DNA of 57,001 bases from an uncultured Bacteroidota bacterium (lineage in GTDB: Bacteria > Bacteroidota > Bacteroidia > UKL13-3). Location: assembly GCA_903897855.1 (NCBI GenBank), contig CAIUDH010000016.1, forward strand, positions 1 through 57,001, read 5' to 3'. The notes beneath the pieces are model-generated. The model saw only the letters and a list, made by a program, of their open reading frames with translations. It had not been told where the DNA came from and did not search any database. Below are positions 26,279 through 35,276 of this stretch, piece by piece. A program made the translations under genes and the position numbers. Within the stretch, counting starts at the first letter, position 1, and every line of letters starts with the position of its first letter.

Positions 26279-29200
26279 ATGAAGCAATTTTTACTTGTCC
26301 TGTTTTTTCTTATTTCTTTAACCAGCTTAGCGCAGCGTTTTCGTTGGGCTCAGGGTGCCAGTGGCCAAAATATGGTATACTACCGCAGTGCCACGGATAA
26401 GCATGGTAATGTTTATGTAACTGGTTATTATAATAATACCGCGAATTTTAGTGGCACTAACATCAGCAGTGTTGGTGCTCAAGATATCTTTTTAGCCAAA
26501 TATGATACTACTGGAGCCTTGCTTTGGGTAACGAGTGCAGGAAGCACTGGCTATGACCAAGGCTATTCGTGCGCCGTCGACACTGCGGATAATTGTTATT
26601 TGGTAGGAACCTTCTCAGGCACCTGCACCTTCAGTAATGGCAAAGTGATGTACTCTTTAGGCAATACCGATGCCTTTCTAGCCAAGTACAACAAAAACGG
26701 ACTCTGTCAATGGGTAAACCGATTTGGTAGTAATGCTGCAGAGCAGGCTTATGGCGTAGACTGTACCCCCAATGGTACTGTTTATGTAACGGGGTATTTC
26801 ACAGGCTTTTGCGCGTTTCTGAGCCAAACGAATCCACTTAATAATATGTACCTCACGGCCATTGGCAACTATGAGGTTTTTCTAGCAAAATACAATAGCA
26901 ATGGTGTTGTTGCTTGGGTAAAAGCGGCCGGTGGATATGGTTATGATTACGGTTATGATGTGAGCGTTGACGACTCGGCCAATGCCTATATAGTTGGATG
27001 GTACCAGGGCAACGCCAATTTCGGTACCATTAACTTAAGTGCCTCAACCACATGGTATAATGGCTTTGTAGCAAAATACAACAGTTCTGGCACCGCCATT
27101 TGGGCCATCAACTGCCCAAGTGGAAGCCAATATGGTTATGCTTATGCCATTGGTGGTGATGGGTATGGAAATTTATTTGTGACAGGCTACTATTATGGCA
27201 ATGCGACATTTGGGTCCATCACCTTAAATGCCCCCACCAACGGCTACGGGTCATTCATCGCAAAACTCAACACCAATGGCGTTTTTGAGTGGGCCAAAAA
27301 CATTCAAAGTGCAGGCAATGCCTGGGCCTTTGGTTACGATGTTACAGGCAATGCCTCTGGAGCGTGTTTTGTAACAGGCATTGTGTATAATTGGAATTTG
27401 GGCAATACCGTCACTCCATGGGTATGTAACACTCCATTCCCCTATTATAATACGCATAATGGTTGGTCGGGCTATCATTGTTACGGCGTGAAATACAAAG
27501 CCAATGGCGATTGTGGATGGAGCATTCGTGGCTCGAGCGAACCAACGGGTGTGGGCTGGTCGTATGCCTATGGCTATGGCATCAGTGTCAATGATTTTGG
27601 AAGTGTCTATGTTTCAGGTTATAATACCAGCAATTTACGATTTTATCTCAATTCAGATACGGTAAATAGCTATGGAAATGTATCGGGTAGCTCTTGGGGC
27701 ACATTTTTATCTCATTGGGAGGATGATAATTTTATATTAATTGGCAGAACGAAACTCACCTTATGCCCGGGTGATTCTTTTTATTTGCCTTATAAAGCTT
27801 ATGGCGTTTATGCCGACTCGAATATTTACAGAGTTCAAATAAGCGACGGCAATGGAGGTTTTCAGGCCTTTCAATATGTAGGTCAAAAAAAGAATGCTTC
27901 ACAGGATGATAGTATCATGGTTCATATCCCCAATAATCTTCCCAACGGTTTGGGGTATCGATTTAGGGTGGAAGCTTCTGCTCCGCTTACCAGAAGTAAC
28001 AAATCATTAAACGATGTAGCAATTGTGAGGCCGGTAGCTAATATTCTGGTGCCCGACGACACGTTGTGCTTGGGCGACAGTCTTAAACTTAATTGTTCAT
28101 TTGCCTATAAATATCGTTGGTATAGTAATTTTACGATTCGTGATTCTGCCATTGCCGCCCCTTTTGTGAGTCCTCCAGCAACTACGAAAATTTATTTGCG
28201 CACCCTCAACCTGGCTGGATGCGAAAACTACGATAGTATTCAACTTGTTGTGCTACCTCGACCTGTGGCCGTGGCTGGAAATGACACCAGTGTTTGTATT
28301 GGCGACAGTTTGCAATTGCACGCCAGTGGTGGCACCGTTTACCGATGGTATCCAGCCATTGGATTGAGCGATAGCACGATTCCCAATCCGAAAGTACGGT
28401 TAAGCGCCGACAGAACCTATCACGTTATTGTGGGCAACCGATTTTGTGTTGACGAAGACCAGATTAATCTCACCCTTCGGACGCCACTTCAAATACTCGG
28501 TTTCTTCGATACCACCATTTGTAAAGGACAAAGTGCTTTGTTACATGTGACTCCGCAAGGTGGTTACTCGCCTGGACACACGCTGACATGGAATAACGGC
28601 GTAGGTCAAGGAAATTTTCTGGTTGTTTCACCAGCAGTAACAACTACCTATCGCGTCATCTTGAGTGATGGATGTACGGTACTCAACGACACCGCCTTTA
28701 TTACCGTTACCGTTCGGCCTAAATTGGCTTTAACGCCTCGACTCGATACCACCATTTGTAAAGGACAAAGTGTGCTGCTTTACACCTCCGGCACTGGCGG
28801 ATTTTCACCTAATTATTCATATCTGTGGAATAACAACGCAGGAAGTGGGAAACAAGTTTTTGTTTCGCCATTAGTGACGACTACTTACAAAGTTATACTT
28901 AAAGACTATTGTACCACTCAAAATGATAGTGCTTTGGTTACTGTTTTTGTTCGTGGCGACCTAAAGGTAACGGCGTCGAATGACACCGAAATTTGCATTG
29001 GTCAGAGTGCTAAGTTACATGTTGTGAATACCACCGGAGGCGATATCAACAACTACGGATATCGATGGTATAATTCCAATAATTTATTGATAAGCACGGT
29101 TTCAAGCTGTATTGTTTCGCCGATAGCTACTTCGAATTATTTTGTCGTGGTGAACGATAACTGCACAAGCAATTCGGACACCGATTATGTAACGGTAAAT

Positions 29201-31246
29201 GTGAGGCCGGAATTAACCGTTGTAGCCATGTCCGACACCACGATTTGCAAAGGAACGGCGACGCTGCTCAAAGTAAAAAACGCCTCCGGCGGGTATGCAC
29301 CTACCTACACCTATACTTGGTATGATGGAGTTTTCAATGTGTTAGGTACAGGATTGCAATTGATGTCGCCCATCGTCAATACTCCGAGTAAATTTTATTT
29401 GGTACTACGTGATAATTGCACCTACAAAAATGATACTGATGAGGTAGAAGTTTTTCCTTACAATCCATTAAAAGTTGTTGCCCGATTGGATAGTATAATC
29501 TGTATCGGCCAGTCGACAAAACTTTATGCGCAGGCATCGGGTGGCGACAGCCTTCATTATTCATACCGGTGGCTCGATTCGACTACGAACGCCTACCTTG
29601 GAACAGGAAATTATTTCTCGGTAACACCCGTGGCCACCACCACCTATAAAGTTATTTTAAGCGACAATTGCACCCCCATAAACGACATCGACTATGTAAA
29701 AATTATCCATCGCCCGGCCTTGGTAATTAAGTTCCCCAAAGACACTTCTATATGCCAAGGGAATACGGTAGACCTTTTTGTGGATGGTAGTGGAGGCGAT
29801 AGCACTAGTTATGAGTTTAGATGGGACAACGGTTTAGGGAGTGGCCGATCGACCCAGGTCACGCCGATGGTCTCGTCAACATACAAGGTGATATTAACTG
29901 ATTACTGCACCTTAAAATCGGACTCAGCTATCATAAAAATTACCGTGAGCGACGCCTTGAAAACCAATGCAGGTATAGACAAATCAATCTGTTATGGCCA
30001 GAGTCTTATACTTAATCCAACGGTAACCAGCGGGGGCAAGCCTTCAAGTTATCGTTACCAGTGGGTTGATTTGAATCTGAACAGTGTCGTATCCAATACC
30101 AAATCAGTCATTGTATCGCCGAAAACGACCACAACCTATCGACTTATCCTGAGTGATAATTGCACCGTTCTAAATGATAGTGATGAGATCAATGTCACCG
30201 TTTCGGTAGCCTTAAAAATAAAAATTATTTCCCCATCGATAAACATTTGCCGTGGACAAAAAGTAACACTACAAGCTCAGGGTAGTGGAGGATACGACGC
30301 CTCCTTGTTTCAATATCAGTGGATGAATAACCTCGGCAATAAATCGAACATTACCTTCTGGCCCGATAGCACACGTTATTATAAAGTAACCTTAAGCGAT
30401 GGATGTAGTGATGCGGTGAGCGACTCCGTATTTATTGCCGTAGAGCAATTACCCCAACCCAACTTCACTGTTGCCGACAGTGTTGGATGTAATCCATTTA
30501 CAGTTCAGTTTATGAACACCAGCACCAACAATTTGAATGGCAAGTATCTTTGGTATTTTGGCGATGGCTCACAAGATACGACAGGGTCGCCCAGCCACAC
30601 CTATCTCAAAGCCGGCAAGTATTCGGTAGAATTGCGAATTACGTCACCAACAGGCTGTTCCAATTCCATATTAAAATCAAATTTTATAGTAAACAATATC
30701 AGCCCTATAGCCAAGTTTACCGCCTCCCCAGTAAAGGTAAAAGTGTCGAACGGTAATGTTTATTTTACCAGTAAAAGTTTATATTCCGACTCCGTTCAAA
30801 TGCTGTATGGTGATGGACAACAACTCGATTGGACCGCCAATAAACAATGGCTACACCATTATACCGACACTGGAACTTATATCGTTCAACTTACCGTGAA
30901 GAACAATTTCAACTGCAGTTCGTCGGCCTTCGATACCTTGGTCATAGAAGAAGATTATAATTATTTCATGCCTAATATTTTCTCTCCCAATAACGACGGG
31001 AAAAACGAAGTCATAAGGCCATCCATCACCTTTGTGAATCGGTATGAATTTAAAATTTATGACCGCTGGGGATCACTGATTTATGATTCCTCTCCCCAGA
31101 TATGCAGTGCAAAAGAGCCCTGTGGATGGGATGGAACTTATCATGGATTGCCTGCACAAGAAGAGGTATACCTTTACCAGCTATATATACTTGACCAATC
31201 GGACAGAGAACATTTTGAGCGAGGCACCTTCATGTTGGTTCGTTAG
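26279..31246 (+). CDS. Giant repeat protein with type-B type IX secretion sorting domain
   Basis: A 1655-aa cell-surface or secreted protein. Signal peptide 1-18 (ISLTSLAQ) is followed by SBBP-like propeller repeats at about 20-480 (FLAKYDTTGALLWV... and similar units). A divergent beta region comes next, then about ten Ig-like units at about 594-1390, most near 80-85 residues, each opening with a D-x-x-IC-x-GQS motif and closing near a TTTYKVIL-x-D-x-CT motif. Two PKD domains follow (about 1391-1470 with YFGDGSQDT, and 1474-1556). The last 95 residues (FMPNIFSPNNDGKNEVIRP) form a CHU_C-type type-B sorting signal. It is probably exported by the type IX system and may act in adhesion. The partners of that system are outside the window. 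Confidence 0.92.
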   Translation: MKQFLLVLFFLISLTSLAQRFRWAQGASGQNMVYYRSATDKHGNVYVTGYYNNTANFSGTNISSVGAQDIFLAKYDTTGALLWVTSAGSTGYDQGYSCAVDTADNCYLVGTFSGTCTFSNGKVMYSLGNTDAFLAKYNKNGLCQWVNRFGSNAAEQAYGVDCTPNGTVYVTGYFTGFCAFLSQTNPLNNMYLTAIGNYEVFLAKYNSNGVVAWVKAAGGYGYDYGYDVSVDDSANAYIVGWYQGNANFGTINLSASTTWYNGFVAKYNSSGTAIWAINCPSGSQYGYAYAIGGDGYGNLFVTGYYYGNATFGSITLNAPTNGYGSFIAKLNTNGVFEWAKNIQSAGNAWAFGYDVTGNASGACFVTGIVYNWNLGNTVTPWVCNTPFPYYNTHNGWSGYHCYGVKYKANGDCGWSIRGSSEPTGVGWSYAYGYGISVNDFGSVYVSGYNTSNLRFYLNSDTVNSYGNVSGSSWGTFLSHWEDDNFILIGRTKLTLCPGDSFYLPYKAYGVYADSNIYRVQISDGNGGFQAFQYVGQKKNASQDDSIMVHIPNNLPNGLGYRFRVEASAPLTRSNKSLNDVAIVRPVANILVPDDTLCLGDSLKLNCSFAYKYRWYSNFTIRDSAIAAPFVSPPATTKIYLRTLNLAGCENYDSIQLVVLPRPVAVAGNDTSVCIGDSLQLHASGGTVYRWYPAIGLSDSTIPNPKVRLSADRTYHVIVGNRFCVDEDQINLTLRTPLQILGFFDTTICKGQSALLHVTPQGGYSPGHTLTWNNGVGQGNFLVVSPAVTTTYRVILSDGCTVLNDTAFITVTVRPKLALTPRLDTTICKGQSVLLYTSGTGGFSPNYSYLWNNNAGSGKQVFVSPLVTTTYKVILKDYCTTQNDSALVTVFVRGDLKVTASNDTEICIGQSAKLHVVNTTGGDINNYGYRWYNSNNLLISTVSSCIVSPIATSNYFVVVNDNCTSNSDTDYVTVNVRPELTVVAMSDTTICKGTATLLKVKNASGGYAPTYTYTWYDGVFNVLGTGLQLMSPIVNTPSKFYLVLRDNCTYKNDTDEVEVFPYNPLKVVARLDSIICIGQSTKLYAQASGGDSLHYSYRWLDSTTNAYLGTGNYFSVTPVATTTYKVILSDNCTPINDIDYVKIIHRPALVIKFPKDTSICQGNTVDLFVDGSGGDSTSYEFRWDNGLGSGRSTQVTPMVSSTYKVILTDYCTLKSDSAIIKITVSDALKTNAGIDKSICYGQSLILNPTVTSGGKPSSYRYQWVDLNLNSVVSNTKSVIVSPKTTTTYRLILSDNCTVLNDSDEINVTVSVALKIKIISPSINICRGQKVTLQAQGSGGYDASLFQYQWMNNLGNKSNITFWPDSTRYYKVTLSDGCSDAVSDSVFIAVEQLPQPNFTVADSVGCNPFTVQFMNTSTNNLNGKYLWYFGDGSQDTTGSPSHTYLKAGKYSVELRITSPTGCSNSILKSNFIVNNISPIAKFTASPVKVKVSNGNVYFTSKSLYSDSVQMLYGDGQQLDWTANKQWLHHYTDTGTYIVQLTVKNNFNCSSSAFDTLVIEEDYNYFMPNIFSPNNDGKNEVIRPSITFVNRYEFKIYDRWGSLIYDSSPQICSAKEPCGWDGTYHGLPAQEEVYLYQLYILDQSDREHFERGTFMLVR

Positions 31247-31347
31247 TGCAGGTGCGCTATAGCAAAACGGCACGGCGTTTTTGGTTTATTGAGTGTATTT
31301 TATTTCAAACTTTTGAAGTGTGTCATTTTTTTTCTTATTTGCATCTA

Positions 31348-31355
31348 TAATTTTG
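31348..31355 (+). promoter_or_regulatory. Probable -7 box of the OmpA-family gene
   Basis: TAATTTTG matches TAnnTTTG, 59 nt upstream of the ATG at 31415. No TTG at ideal spacing. Confidence 0.35.
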
Positions 31356-31414
31356 CAGTGAAGTTATTATTTCACTAATTTTTTAATCTCCTTCAAACAA
31401 AAATTTCTTTTTTT

Positions 31415-32737
31415 ATGAAAAAATTAATTCTCATCCTAACAGCCATCATGGTGAGCTACTTAGGAAAATCACAGATCGACATTCGCGGAAAAGTAAAAGA
31501 CAAAGTAAACCAACGTGTGGAACAGAAAGTAGATGAAGGCATTGATAAAGGCCTCGACGAAACCGAAGCCGCTGCCAAGGAGAGTGCCAAGAAAAAAGAA
31601 AAAGATTCGAAAGCAAAAACCACGGATTCGAATTCGAAGGAAAACACCACTGAAACACAGAATTCAGAGAATAAAAATACAGCTTCTAAGCCGGGGCCAT
31701 CATCGGGCAAAGATGATATTAAGAGCTTCTCCAAATATGATTTTATTCCGGGTGATAAGGTGATTTTCTATGAGGATTTTACGCAGGATGCCATTGGCGA
31801 TTTCCCTGTAAACTGGAATACCAATGGGTCAGGTGAGGTGGTTACCTTGAGTAGTTTCGATGGTCGTTGGCTTAAATGGAGTGCCGGTGTTTCTTATTCT
31901 CCTAATTTATCCACTCCTTTTCCTGATAATTTCACCCTTGAGTATGACCTGCTCATGCAGAAGCCTGAAGGTAAAGAAGATCCGTATTTTGGGTTAACCA
32001 TTTACTCCTCCGATAAAGATCTGGTAAACAGCGATGGAGTTGCTATAGGCACTGCCGCCATGCAGCTTATCACACAAAGCTCATGGGATGTAGTTGGTTG
32101 GAATGGAACCGATGCTGAACCAATAGGTTCAAGTGCCCAGGTGTCTAATTCGAACTACTATAATCAAAAAGTTCATATCTCTATTTGGGGTCAAAGACAA
32201 CGGATGCGCGTGTATGTGAACGAAATAAAAGTATTAGATCTACCGAAAGCATTTCCTGCTAATGCGAAATTAAACAGGGTGAAGTTCTCCAATAACCCGG
32301 GCTTAAATTTTAGTAATGATGATGCCGGTCCAATTTTTATGAGCAACGTGCGCGTAGCTATTGGAGCTGCCGATATGCGTAGCAAACTAATTACCGATGG
32401 AAAACTCGTAACGCATGGTATTTTGTTTGATGTAAACTCCGATAAAATAAAAGGAGAATCGTATGGCACCTTAAAAGAAATTGCACAGGTTTTGAAAGAC
32501 AATCCAACAGTGAAAGTGAAAATCGTCGGACATACCGATAGTGATGGCGATGACCAATCGAACCTTGATTTATCGAAGAGAAGAGCCGCTTCGGTTAAAA
32601 GTTCGTTAAGTAAGGATTTTGGAGTGGATGCCTCACGCATGTTAACAGATGGGAAAGGCGAAAGCGAACCCTCTGCTCCAAATACGACACCTGAAGGGAA
32701 AGCCAATAACCGAAGAGTGGAATTTTTAAAATTATAA
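31415..32737 (+). CDS. OmpA-family cell-envelope protein
   Basis: A 440-aa exported protein. Signal peptide 1-19 is followed by a highly charged, Lys/Glu/Asp/Ser-rich and probably unstructured or coiled segment (about 22-95). A beta-rich middle domain (about 110-310; DFTQDAIGDFPVNWNTNGSGEVV) resembles LamG/laminin-type folds and would bind a carbohydrate or peptide. The OmpA peptidoglycan-binding domain at about 328-440 shows ILFDVNSDKIKGESYGTLKEIA, VKIVGHTDSDGDDQSNLDLSKRRA and NNRRVEFLKL. There is no barrel before the OmpA domain, so it is probably periplasmic or surface anchored through peptidoglycan. Follows the type IX cargo by 168 bp, with its own -7 box. Confidence 0.88.
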   Translation: MKKLILILTAIMVSYLGKSQIDIRGKVKDKVNQRVEQKVDEGIDKGLDETEAAAKESAKKKEKDSKAKTTDSNSKENTTETQNSENKNTASKPGPSSGKDDIKSFSKYDFIPGDKVIFYEDFTQDAIGDFPVNWNTNGSGEVVTLSSFDGRWLKWSAGVSYSPNLSTPFPDNFTLEYDLLMQKPEGKEDPYFGLTIYSSDKDLVNSDGVAIGTAAMQLITQSSWDVVGWNGTDAEPIGSSAQVSNSNYYNQKVHISIWGQRQRMRVYVNEIKVLDLPKAFPANAKLNRVKFSNNPGLNFSNDDAGPIFMSNVRVAIGAADMRSKLITDGKLVTHGILFDVNSDKIKGESYGTLKEIAQVLKDNPTVKVKIVGHTDSDGDDQSNLDLSKRRAASVKSSLSKDFGVDASRMLTDGKGESEPSAPNTTPEGKANNRRVEFLKL

Positions 32738-32762
32738 GCCCTTAAAGCCCCTTATAGAATTA

Positions 32763-32802
32763 GTGTAACCCATAGAAACTAAATTATGGGTTATACTTTT
32801 TT
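32763..32802 (+). terminator. Intrinsic terminator after the OmpA-family gene
   Basis: A 12-bp stem with one G-U pair (GTGTAACCCATA, 32763-32774, with TATGGGTTATAC, 32785-32796) and a 10-nt loop, followed by six T. It overlaps the 3' end of the convergent SGNH-like gene. Confidence 0.7.
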
Positions 32803-33734
32803 GTTTCAAGCAAGTGGCCACTTAATAACGTGCCCAAGCTATTTGCCCCCTCTTTATTGAGATGATTTACGTCGTTAAATCGGCCTTCAAAAATACGATA
32901 GCGTGAATCATTGGATTTTGTAAAATCATCTACTTCTAATTGGTATTCTAACGTTAGCTTGCTCATGATACTGTCATTCCTTTCAAGCCATTTTTGATCT
33001 AAAGATCGATTGTAATTTTGCATTACTGGCGGAGCTACAAGTAGTATTTGAATCTTTCTCTCTTTCAATAATGCGATTATGTTTCTGAGCGCCGTAGTAT
33101 TCTTGGAAACATTTTCGAGTCTCAAACTTTGAGTATGCATCCTTGCTCTTTGTTGTGCAAATTCATCTGTCAAATTGCTTGAGTCATGCCCATCGGCCCT
33201 CATCCAGCCGTTGGCTTGAATGCCATTGACCAGGTCGGTTTTGAAATTAGTGAGTGCCATTTTAAATGCCTCATAAGGCGTATAACGCAACGTGTTGGAG
33301 TAATCCTTCAAATCGAAATTATTATTTAAATCCACCCCATAATGCTTCTTATAAAAAGAGATGCGCCAAGCCTCCTCTCCACTGGCTAAATCATCACCAA
33401 AAGAAAGATAAGTCAATCCTAGAACCACAAGTTTTAATTGCGGCAACTGGCTTAAATATTTTTGAAGAATGAGTTCGTCGACCACATAATTTTGGCTTAC
33501 TTGTGCCATATTGAAAGCCGGCTGAGGTAAAAAATCAGGGTTTATTCCTTTCAACATTTCCGAGTTACCCAATATCAAAACTTTGCAACTGTCTTTGATT
33601 GAATTAAAATGTTTAATCTTAAAGGAATATGAATTTTCAAGCATGCCCAAACGATACTCCAGATAAAAATAAAACATCCAGGCAGGCGAAGTATACAGCA
33701 TTGTTTTATAAATTATTCTTATCAGCGTTCTCAT
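32784..33734 (-). CDS. SGNH-like hydrolase/acyltransferase partner of the MBOAT protein
   Basis: A 316-aa protein with one N-terminal membrane helix (about 8-24) and an extracytoplasmic domain. Block I of the SGNH fold is seen as VLILGNSEMLKGINP, with Asn-Ser where GDSL enzymes have Asp-Ser. The terminal catalytic block is FNDVNHLNKEGA, with the Asp and His. ILLVAPPVM fits the middle strand. It begins 4 bp after the MBOAT stop. Pairs like this transfer acyl groups from the cytoplasm to an exported polymer, as in alginate O-acetylation (AlgI with AlgJ/AlgX). I chose ATG 33734, because an earlier in-frame start at 33773 overlaps the MBOAT gene. The polymer is unknown. Confidence 0.75.
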   Translation of the reverse strand: MRTLIRIIYKTMLYTSPAWMFYFYLEYRLGMLENSYSFKIKHFNSIKDSCKVLILGNSEMLKGINPDFLPQPAFNMAQVSQNYVVDELILQKYLSQLPQLKLVVLGLTYLSFGDDLASGEEAWRISFYKKHYGVDLNNNFDLKDYSNTLRYTPYEAFKMALTNFKTDLVNGIQANGWMRADGHDSSNLTDEFAQQRARMHTQSLRLENVSKNTTALRNIIALLKERKIQILLVAPPVMQNYNRSLDQKWLERNDSIMSKLTLEYQLEVDDFTKSNDSRYRIFEGRFNDVNHLNKEGANSLGTLLSGHLLETKKYNP

Positions 33735-33738
33735 GATT

Positions 33739-35139
33739 CTAAAATTGAAAATAGATAAAAGTACGATGCTCAAACACCCCGAAAAGAAGCATTAAAATAA
33801 GTAAAAGATTGAGGAAAATAATTTTATACCCTCGTGCTGTTTCATGCCACCATAGGATGACAGATTTTGTTTTGGTGAACCATTCAACGGCGAGCATGAA
33901 CGCGAGCATGACGAGACCAATAAGCCAAACATGCCGTTCCACATCGATGGTCTTTAGGGTGCGCCACGACAAATCGGAAAAGGCGTGTGTTACGATATAA
34001 GAAGCGTCGGAGAGCGAGGAAGCCCTGAAAAATATCCAACAAAAATCGATTAGAAAAAAAACCATCGTCATTTTAAGGACAGTGGGTACTTTAATGGAAA
34101 TTTTGGAGAGGTATTTATCCATAAACACGAAGATGCCGTTGAGGATGCCCCAAACAAGGTACGTGTAATTGGCGCCATGCCAGAGCCCACTTAAAGCGAA
34201 GGTGATAAACAAATTTCTAAAAAACCTTTCTTTATTACCTCCTAGCGGCACATATACATACTCTTTAAACCAACTTGAGAGAGACACATGCCAACGCCGC
34301 CAGAACTCGCTTACACTAGAGGAAAAATAAGGCAAATCAAAGTTAATACTGAGGTCGAAGCCAAGGATTTTAGCGGTTCCTTTTGCGATATCGCTATAGC
34401 CACTAAAATCGCCATAGATTTGAAATGCGAACAATACAGTGGCTGTAATTAAAGCCCAACCTGTATGGCTTTGTGGAGAATTGTAGACGGCATCGACCAA
34501 CATAGAAAGATTATCGGCGACGACTATTTTCTTAAACAATCCCCAGAGAATCCATTTTGCTCCGATAGAAAAATTCTCAAACAGAAAATGATGCTCTTCT
34601 TTGAACTGATGCAGCAATCGTTGTGGTCGCTCAATGGGTCCGGCCACGAGTTGTGGAAAGAACATTACATATAAGGAATAAACAAGAACATTTCTTTCGG
34701 CTTTTTGCTTGCCGCGATATACCTCCACCGTGTAACTAATGGCTTGAAAGGTATGAAACGACAGGCCGATAGGAAGCAGAATATGCCATAAAGAGAATGA
34801 GGCATTGGCTGGGACAAGCTGAAATAGGGCTGAAATATTTTCCCCAATAAAATTCGCATACTTAAATATCCCTAAGGCACCTAAATTGGCTATCAATGAG
34901 GCATAGAGCCATCTTTTCTGAAGTTTTCTATTTCCCGTATTGAATTCAATTTTGATTCCGGCGATATAATCAACTGCAATAGTATAGGCTAAAATTAAGA
35001 TGTAAACCGGATTGAAATACATATAAAAATAGCAGCTCGCAAGCAACAAAAAAACATTTCGAAAACGCGCAGGCAACAAAAAATAGCCGGCGATGACCAG
35101 CGGAAAAAAAATTACAAATGCGAGCGAGTTAAAAAGCAT
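33739..35139 (-). CDS. MBOAT-family membrane O-acyltransferase
   Basis: A 466-aa polytopic protein of the AlgI/DltB-like MBOAT family. About eleven hydrophobic segments span the length. Signatures include LPIGLSFHTFQAISYTVEVYRG, FFPQLVAGPIERP, FQIYGDFSGYSDIAKG, FWRRWHVSLSSWFKEYVYVPLGG, and the catalytic histidine segment SGLWHGANYTYLVWG. These enzymes move an acyl group (often acetyl) across the membrane to a secreted polysaccharide or teichoic-type acceptor. The SGNH-like gene directly after it is the probable extracytoplasmic partner. A -7 box lies 10 nt upstream of the start. It is divergent from mutL. Confidence 0.93.
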   Translation of the reverse strand: MLFNSLAFVIFFPLVIAGYFLLPARFRNVFLLLASCYFYMYFNPVYILILAYTIAVDYIAGIKIEFNTGNRKLQKRWLYASLIANLGALGIFKYANFIGENISALFQLVPANASFSLWHILLPIGLSFHTFQAISYTVEVYRGKQKAERNVLVYSLYVMFFPQLVAGPIERPQRLLHQFKEEHHFLFENFSIGAKWILWGLFKKIVVADNLSMLVDAVYNSPQSHTGWALITATVLFAFQIYGDFSGYSDIAKGTAKILGFDLSINFDLPYFSSSVSEFWRRWHVSLSSWFKEYVYVPLGGNKERFFRNLFITFALSGLWHGANYTYLVWGILNGIFVFMDKYLSKISIKVPTVLKMTMVFFLIDFCWIFFRASSLSDASYIVTHAFSDLSWRTLKTIDVERHVWLIGLVMLAFMLAVEWFTKTKSVILWWHETARGYKIIFLNLLLILMLLFGVFEHRTFIYFQF

Positions 35140-35149
35140 AAGTGCAAGG

Positions 35150-35157
35150 CAAAACTA
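35150..35157 (-). promoter_or_regulatory. -7 box of the MBOAT gene
   Basis: TAGTTTTG on the minus strand matches TAnnTTTG and ends 10 nt before the ATG at 35139. No -33 TTG is seen. Confidence 0.4.
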
Positions 35158-35262
35158 ATTTTTTATTTGTGTTTATGGAGGTAAGTTTTTTACTGCCGTT
35201 TATTTTACAATTGTTTAACGTATCGAATTATACACAAGGTGCAGATACTCGCTGAGAACCCT

Positions 35263-35270
35263 TATTTTTG
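35263..35270 (+). promoter_or_regulatory. -7 box 6 nt from the mutL start codon
   Basis: TATTTTTG matches TAnnTTTG and ends 6 nt before the ATG at 35277. No -33 TTG at the correct distance. Confidence 0.4.
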
Positions 35271-35276
35271 CAGTGT

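Noticed and set aside
28506-28772. Direct DNA repeat, considered as a CRISPR or mobile repeat
   Set aside because: Both copies lie in the same reading frame of the repeat protein and encode the same Ig-like motif. The spacing equals one protein repeat unit, and there is no third copy of similar identity.
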